Shown here one piece after another: positions 6,603-10,174 of a stretch of 10,174 bases of DNA (positions within the stretch are counted from its first letter, which is position 1; each line of letters begins with the position of its first letter). Both the position numbers and the translations under genes were made by a program. This DNA comes from Erythrobacter sp. UBA3075 (GTDB taxonomy: Bacteria > Pseudomonadota > Alphaproteobacteria > Sphingomonadales > Sphingomonadaceae), in NCBI GenBank assembly GCA_002367375.1, contig DFBR01000101.1, positions 1-10,174 on the forward strand, in the 5' to 3' direction. The notes beneath the pieces are model-generated. The model worked only from the letters and a program-made list of their open reading frames with translations, was not told the origin of the DNA and searched no databases.

Positions 6603-7339
6603 TGGGCGAAGCCCAAGTCAAACTGCTACTGGTCGATGATGAAGCCAGCTTGCGTGAACCCCTGGCCGAGTATCTCTCGCGTCAGGGGTTTGCCGTTACC
6701 GAGGCGGCTGATGCGTCCAAAGCGCGCGCAGTCTTGCTCGATATGACGCCCGATCTGGTCCTGCTCGACATCATGATGCCAGGCGAAGACGGGCTCTCGC
6801 TGTGCCGCCATTTGACCGAAGCGAAGAACCTGCCGGTCATTCTGCTGACTGCAAAGGGCGAGGCAACCGACCGCATCGTCGGTCTGGAAATCGGCGCGGA
6901 TGATTACGTTGTCAAACCGTTTGAGCCGCGCGAATTGGTCGCCCGCGTCCGCTCGGTCCTGCGCCGTGCCGGTAAGGGCGCTCCACCGGCAGATGCCCAG
7001 AGCGAGGCGCATTATGAATTTGACGGCTGGGAGCTTGATCCGCTCAAGCGCCGCCTTGCCGATCCTGATGGCGCTGTCGTGCCGATATCCTCCGCCGAAT
7101 TTCGCCTGCTAATTGCCCTGCTCGATCACCCCAAACAGGTGATGGACCGCGACCGGTTGCTCGATCTGGTGCAAGGGCGTGAGGCGCATCTGTTCGACCG
7201 CGCGGTCGATAACCAAGTCAGCCGCTTGCGCCGCAAGATTGAGGCTGACAGCCGCGATCCCAAGCTGATCCAGACCGTGTGGGGCGGCGGCTATCGCCTC
7301 GCCTGCGATGTGCGCCGCGTGATGCCCGAAAACGGTTGA
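6602..7339 (+). CDS. OmpR-family two-component response regulator
   Basis: A 245-residue cytosolic transcription factor activated by phosphorylation. The receiver domain (about 6-120) has the acidic pair Asp12-Asp13, phospho-acceptor Asp56 in LVLLDIMMPGEDG, Thr83 and Lys105 (VVKPF). A winged-helix DNA-binding domain follows (about 140-237), with the recognition-helix region FDRAVDNQVSRLRRKIE and the C-terminal hairpin VWGGGYRLA, diagnostic of the OmpR/PhoB class. The ATG overlaps the TAA of the EF-hand gene by one base (TAATG), and the nearest GGTGGA is about 14 bases upstream, which is too far for a good ribosome-binding site. Translation is therefore probably coupled to the EF-hand gene. 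The kinase gene starts five bases after its stop. The direct repeats upstream of the operon are the natural candidate sites for autoregulation, by inference. Confidence 0.95.
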   Translation: MGEAQVKLLLVDDEASLREPLAEYLSRQGFAVTEAADASKARAVLLDMTPDLVLLDIMMPGEDGLSLCRHLTEAKNLPVILLTAKGEATDRIVGLEIGADDYVVKPFEPRELVARVRSVLRRAGKGAPPADAQSEAHYEFDGWELDPLKRRLADPDGAVVPISSAEFRLLIALLDHPKQVMDRDRLLDLVQGREAHLFDRAVDNQVSRLRRKIEADSRDPKLIQTVWGGGYRLACDVRRVMPENG

Positions 7340-7344
7340 GCGAC

Positions 7345-8712
7345 ATGATGCGCAAATTCCTACCCAAGAGCCTGCTCGGTCAGATGCTGCTCGCGGTCGC
7401 ACTGGCATTGCTGGTGGCGCAGGCGATTTCGGTGATGCTGCTCGTCCGCGCCGAACAGCAGCGGACCGAAAGCGCGGTGGTCAACGAACTCGCCTTCCAG
7501 CTTGTCGCTGGCGAGCGTGGACCCAGCCGTCCGCGCGCAGAACGCCGCTGGGCGCGCATGGAACAGCGTTTCCGCGATGCGCTTGCCGAGCCTGACCTTC
7601 GCGATATTACTCGTGAAGCTCAATTGCGCAGCGTGCTGGAAGATCAGGGCGTGCAAATCGAAGCATTGATTGTGGTCGCGCGCGATCTGCCCGAAACCGG
7701 CGTCTTGCGAGAGAATTTGACGCGCAATCCCCGTCTTGAGCGGCGCTGGGGCCGTGCTGACGAAGTGATCATCGCCGGTCTCACACGCGTCGGGGAACAG
7801 CAGATGCGGATCGCCCGCGCGCCGCGTCCACGCCCCAATCGGGGCGTTCTGGGCGGGCTCATCATCCAGACCGCCATCCTCTATTTCGTGCTGGTGGGCG
7901 GCCTCGCGCTGCTGCTACGCCGGATGACCCGGCCCATTGCCCAGCTTACCGAGCGGGTCGAAAATTTCGACGGCGGCAATGGTCGCAGTGATGTGCTTGA
8001 GCCATCCGGCCCCGATGATGCCCGACGCCTGATTACCGCGCACAACGCGATGGAGGCGCGCATTGCCGCGCTGCTCGATGAAAAGAACGTGATGCTTGGC
8101 GCGATTGGCCATGACCTCAAGACCCCGCTCGCTGCCTTGCGCGTGCGGATCGAGAGCGTGGAAAACGAAACCGAACGCGCCCGCATGGCCGCCACGATCG
8201 AGGACATCACCACCTCGCTCGACGATATCCTTTCGCTTGCCCGCGTGGGCCAGCCGACCGATCCGCTCGAACACACCGATCTGTCAGCATTGGTCGCCTC
8301 AGTGGTCGAGGAATATGAGGACATGGGCGACAACGCCGTGCTGGGTGACAACGCACGTATCGCGCTCCCCTTGCGCGCAACATGGCTGCGGCGGGCGCTG
8401 CGCAATCTTATCGGCAACGCGCTGCGTTATGGTGAGCAGGCGCGGGTATCACTGGCGCAAGAGGATGGTGAAGCCGTCATCCGCATCGCCGACACCGGCC
8501 CCGGCATTCCCGATGCGCAAATCGCTGCGATGATGGAGCCATTCGCGCGCGGCGAGGGATCACGCAATCGCGAAACCGGCGGCGCAGGCCTTGGCCTGAC
8601 ACTCGCACGCGCCATTGCGGAACAGCATGGCGGAACGCTGGCGCTGATAAATCGCATCGGCGAGGATGGCGCAGTGGCTGGATTGCTGGCCGAACTGCGG
8701 CTGCCACTTTGA
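7345..8712 (+). CDS. Membrane sensor histidine kinase (HAMP, HisKA, HATPase_c), EnvZ-like layout
   Basis: A 455-residue inner-membrane kinase, expected to phosphorylate the response regulator encoded just upstream. TM1 spans about 11-33, a periplasmic sensor region of roughly 130 residues follows (about 35-167, no family recognised, Arg-rich around 59-76 and 128-137), and TM2 spans about 168-192. A HAMP linker (193-245) leads to the dimerisation/phosphotransfer domain with His256 in GHDLKTPL. The ATPase domain shows the N-box NLIGNALRYG (Asn358), the G1 box DTGPGIP (383-389) and the G2 box GGAGLGL (412-418), so it looks catalytically complete. The start is ATG 7345, or possibly the adjacent ATG 7348, five bases after the regulator's stop. 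A GTG at 7279 in the same frame would run through the regulator's C-terminal codons and put a charged, non-signal stretch ahead of TM1, so it is rejected. The stimulus is not readable from sequence; the operon partner suggests calcium or envelope state. Confidence 0.94.
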   Translation: MMRKFLPKSLLGQMLLAVALALLVAQAISVMLLVRAEQQRTESAVVNELAFQLVAGERGPSRPRAERRWARMEQRFRDALAEPDLRDITREAQLRSVLEDQGVQIEALIVVARDLPETGVLRENLTRNPRLERRWGRADEVIIAGLTRVGEQQMRIARAPRPRPNRGVLGGLIIQTAILYFVLVGGLALLLRRMTRPIAQLTERVENFDGGNGRSDVLEPSGPDDARRLITAHNAMEARIAALLDEKNVMLGAIGHDLKTPLAALRVRIESVENETERARMAATIEDITTSLDDILSLARVGQPTDPLEHTDLSALVASVVEEYEDMGDNAVLGDNARIALPLRATWLRRALRNLIGNALRYGEQARVSLAQEDGEAVIRIADTGPGIPDAQIAAMMEPFARGEGSRNRETGGAGLGLTLARAIAEQHGGTLALINRIGEDGAVAGLLAELRLPL

Positions 8713-8746
8713 TGCAATTTGCGAGTCCAGAATTCTAAAGTAGGCT

Positions 8747-8767
8747 CGGTCGATTACCTATCGACCG
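8747..8767 (+). terminator. Hairpin downstream of the kinase gene
   Basis: CGGTCGAT (8747-8754) and ATCGACCG (8760-8767) form a perfect 8-bp stem around a five-base loop (TACCT), starting 34 bases after the kinase stop. There is no U-tract on the + strand; on the - strand the stem is followed by AGCCTACTTT, also weak. It may stop or stabilise transcripts from the convergent genes. Confidence 0.4.
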
Positions 8768-8822
8768 CAAGAACGACCCTCCGTCCGCAACGAGCACAGC
8801 TTGCTTGCGCGCCTAGCGAGGA

Positions 8823-8844
8823 CGCACGCGCGGATGGGCGTGCG
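8823..8844 (-). terminator. Hairpin downstream of the YjgR-like ATPase gene
   Basis: CGCACGC (8823-8829) pairs with GCGTGCG (8838-8844), a perfect 7-bp GC-rich stem with an eight-base loop, beginning about 8 bases past the minus-strand stop at 8853. No U-tract follows on either strand, so intrinsic termination is uncertain. Confidence 0.3.
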
Positions 8845-8852
8845 CGCACAAA

Positions 8853-10174
8853 TCATCGCATCAGCCCGCCAATAATATTGCGCACAAAGCGTCCTGCGAG
8901 CGGTCCGGCCAAATCCGTCGCGATGGACCCGGCTCCCGATGTAATCGCCGTGCGCGTCGGATTGGCGCGGCTCCGCCTGCCAGTCACAGTAGCAGCCGCG
9001 ACTGATGCCATAGAGCCAGCCGCCGCGCTCATCGCTCTATCGCGGGCCTTTTCCCAGATGCTCTTGCTCTTGCGCGGCTGCTTGCGCACCTCTTCCTCGC
9101 CCTGTTCGGCGACTTCCTCGGCGGTCTTGGCGGCGTCTTCGGCCTTTTGCGCGAGCACCTCCTCGGCGCTTTCGCGGTCGACCAGCTCATCATATTTGCC
9201 CTCATGCGGGCTGACCGATTGGATGATCGCACGCTCTTTCGCCTTGACCGGACCGAGACGGCTGCGTGGCGGCTTGATCAGCGTGCGCTGAACAATGGTC
9301 GGCGCGCCTTCATCGTCGAGCGTGGAGACCAGAGCCTCACCCACGCGCAATTCGGTGATCGCAGCTTCGACATCGAGATCGGGATTGATGCGGAAGGTTT
9401 CCGCCGCTGCCTTGATTGCCCGCTGATCCTTTGGCGTGAAGGCGCGCAAGGCGTGCTGCACCCGGTTGCCCAATTGCCCGGCAATTTCCTCGGGAATGTC
9501 GATCGGGTTCTGGGTCACGAAGAACACGCCCACGCCTTTCGACCGGATCAGCCGCACCACCCGCTCAATTGTGTCTTCCAGCGCCTTGGGCGCATCGTCG
9601 AACAGCAAATGCGCTTCATCAAAGAAGAACACGAGCTTGGGCTTTTCCGGATCACCGACTTCGGGCAGTGTTTCGAACAATTCAGCGAGCAGCCACAGCA
9701 GGAAGGTGGCGTAAAGCTTGGGGCTGCGCATCAATTTGTCGGCCGCCAGCACATTGACGATACCGCGCCCGTCCTCATCGAGCGACAGGAAATCATCGAT
9801 CTCCAGCGCAGGCTCACCAAAGAACTGATCCGCACCCTGCGATTCAAAACTGAGCAATTGCCGCTGGATCGCGCCGACCGATTGCTTCGACACATTGCCA
9901 TATTCGCCCGACAGTTCTTTCGAATTGTCATAGGCCCAGGCGAGCATGCTGCGCAGATCGTCGAAATCGAGCAGCAGCAGTTTGTTGTCGTCGGCATGGC
10001 GGAAAACGATTTGTAGTACGCCTTCCTGCGTGTCGTTGAGATCGAGCAGGCGCGAGAGCAGCAACGGCCCCATTTCGGAAACGGTCGTGCGAATGGGATG
10101 GCCCTGCTCGCCATACAAGTCCCAGAACACCACCGGATTGTCCGAATATTCGTAATCTTCCATGCCCAATTCCT
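8853..10174 (-). CDS. yjgR: HerA-like ATPase of the YjgR/DUF853 family, N-terminus beyond window
   Basis: The C-terminal 440 or so residues of a protein aligning along its length with what I recall of E. coli YjgR, a putative P-loop ATPase of the HerA/FtsK-like class with no settled function. The frame is open through the right edge. A TTG (10169) and an ATG (10163) occur near the edge, but homologues have about 100 residues before this point, including the Walker A GATGTGKT loop, so these are internal codons. Visible landmarks, numbered from the TTG codon, are [15 protein letters not shown] (12-26), the Walker B strand [12 protein letters not shown] with the catalytic Asp-Glu at bases 9620-9615, a sensor-like [11 protein letters not shown], and [15 protein letters not shown]. 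The last 120 or so residues are variable in the family: an acidic, Ala/Glu-rich helical stretch that may form a coiled coil, a basic KQPRKSKS patch, and a Gly/Ala-rich end. It is convergent with the kinase gene and shows no evident functional tie to the signalling operon. Confidence 0.9.
   Translation of the reverse strand, partial: ELGMEDYEYSDNPVVFWDLYGEQGHPIRTTVSEMGPLLLSRLLDLNDTQEGVLQIVFRHADDNKLLLLDFDDLRSMLAWAYDNSKELSGEYGNVSKQSVGAIQRQLLSFESQGADQFFGEPALEIDDFLSLDEDGRGIVNVLAADKLMRSPKLYATFLLWLLAELFETLPEVGDPEKPKLVFFFDEAHLLFDDAPKALEDTIERVVRLIRSKGVGVFFVTQNPIDIPEEIAGQLGNRVQHALRAFTPKDQRAIKAAAETFRINPDLDVEAAITELRVGEALVSTLDDEGAPTIVQRTLIKPPRSRLGPVKAKERAIIQSVSPHEGKYDELVDRESAEEVLAQKAEDAAKTAEEVAEQGEEEVRKQPRKSKSIWEKARDRAMSAAAGSMASVAAATVTGRRSRANPTRTAITSGAGSIATDLAGPLAGRFVRNIIGGLMR

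Noticed and set aside
7279-7344. Upstream GTG start for the histidine kinase
   Set aside because: It would overlap the response regulator's last 20 codons and add an Arg-rich stretch before TM1; ATG 7345 fits operon spacing and topology better.
8719-9291. 190-codon + strand open frame starting just after the kinase gene
   Set aside because: Most of it is antisense to the YjgR-like C-terminus, its composition is low in complexity (Ser/Ala/Arg), and it would read through the two convergent-gap hairpins.
9147-10016. 289-codon open frame on the + strand opposite the YjgR-like gene
   Set aside because: It is a shadow frame; the minus-strand product matches a known family along its length.
1-10174. 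CRISPR arrays, tRNA/rRNA genes, insertion sequences, attachment sites
   Set aside because: I looked for regularly spaced repeats, cloverleaf-like segments, transposase motifs and terminal inverted repeats and saw none.

Overview
The window is a GC-rich, gene-dense stretch of bacterial chromosome. It probably comes from an alphaproteobacterium, most likely a sphingomonad of the Erythrobacter/Altererythrobacter type. That placement is an inference from protein style (a three-domain aminopeptidase P, an oligopeptidase B with the alphaproteobacterial LTPGEW form of its motif, a small EF-hand protein next to a two-component system) and not from a marker gene. No rRNA, tRNA, insertion sequence, phage gene or CRISPR array is visible. 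Both ends cut through genes.

Left part (1-3870). A membrane diguanylate cyclase (7TM sensor plus GGDEF domain) enters from beyond the left edge on the + strand. It ends tail-to-tail with a hotdog thioesterase, and the two stop codons share one TTAA. The thioesterase is the downstream gene of a minus-strand pair: its ATG overlaps the TGA of an oligopeptidase B gene (ATGA).

Middle (3871-5797). About 120 bp separates oligopeptidase B from a divergent, full-length M24B Xaa-Pro aminopeptidase. Together they form a back-to-back pair of cytosolic peptide-degrading enzymes with complementary specificities.

Right of centre (5798-8712). A roughly 240-bp regulatory region precedes a tight three-gene operon: a secreted four-EF-hand protein, an OmpR-family response regulator (1-nt overlap) and a membrane histidine kinase (5-nt gap). 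The upstream region is the most structured non-coding DNA here. It holds a tandem 11-bp direct repeat with a third phased half-match, a tandem 10-bp direct repeat, and a long hairpin just before the first ribosome-binding site whose pyrimidine-rich loop carries CTCCTCCC, an anti-Shine-Dalgarno-like motif. The simplest reading is an autoregulated, envelope- or divalent-cation-responsive signalling operon in which the EF-hand protein acts as a periplasmic accessory to the kinase. The operon layout is seen directly; the signalling role is inference.

Right end (8713-10174). A 140-bp convergent gap with two hairpins separates the kinase from a minus-strand HerA-like ATPase of the YjgR/DUF853 family. 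Its N-terminal part, with the Walker A motif, lies beyond the right edge.
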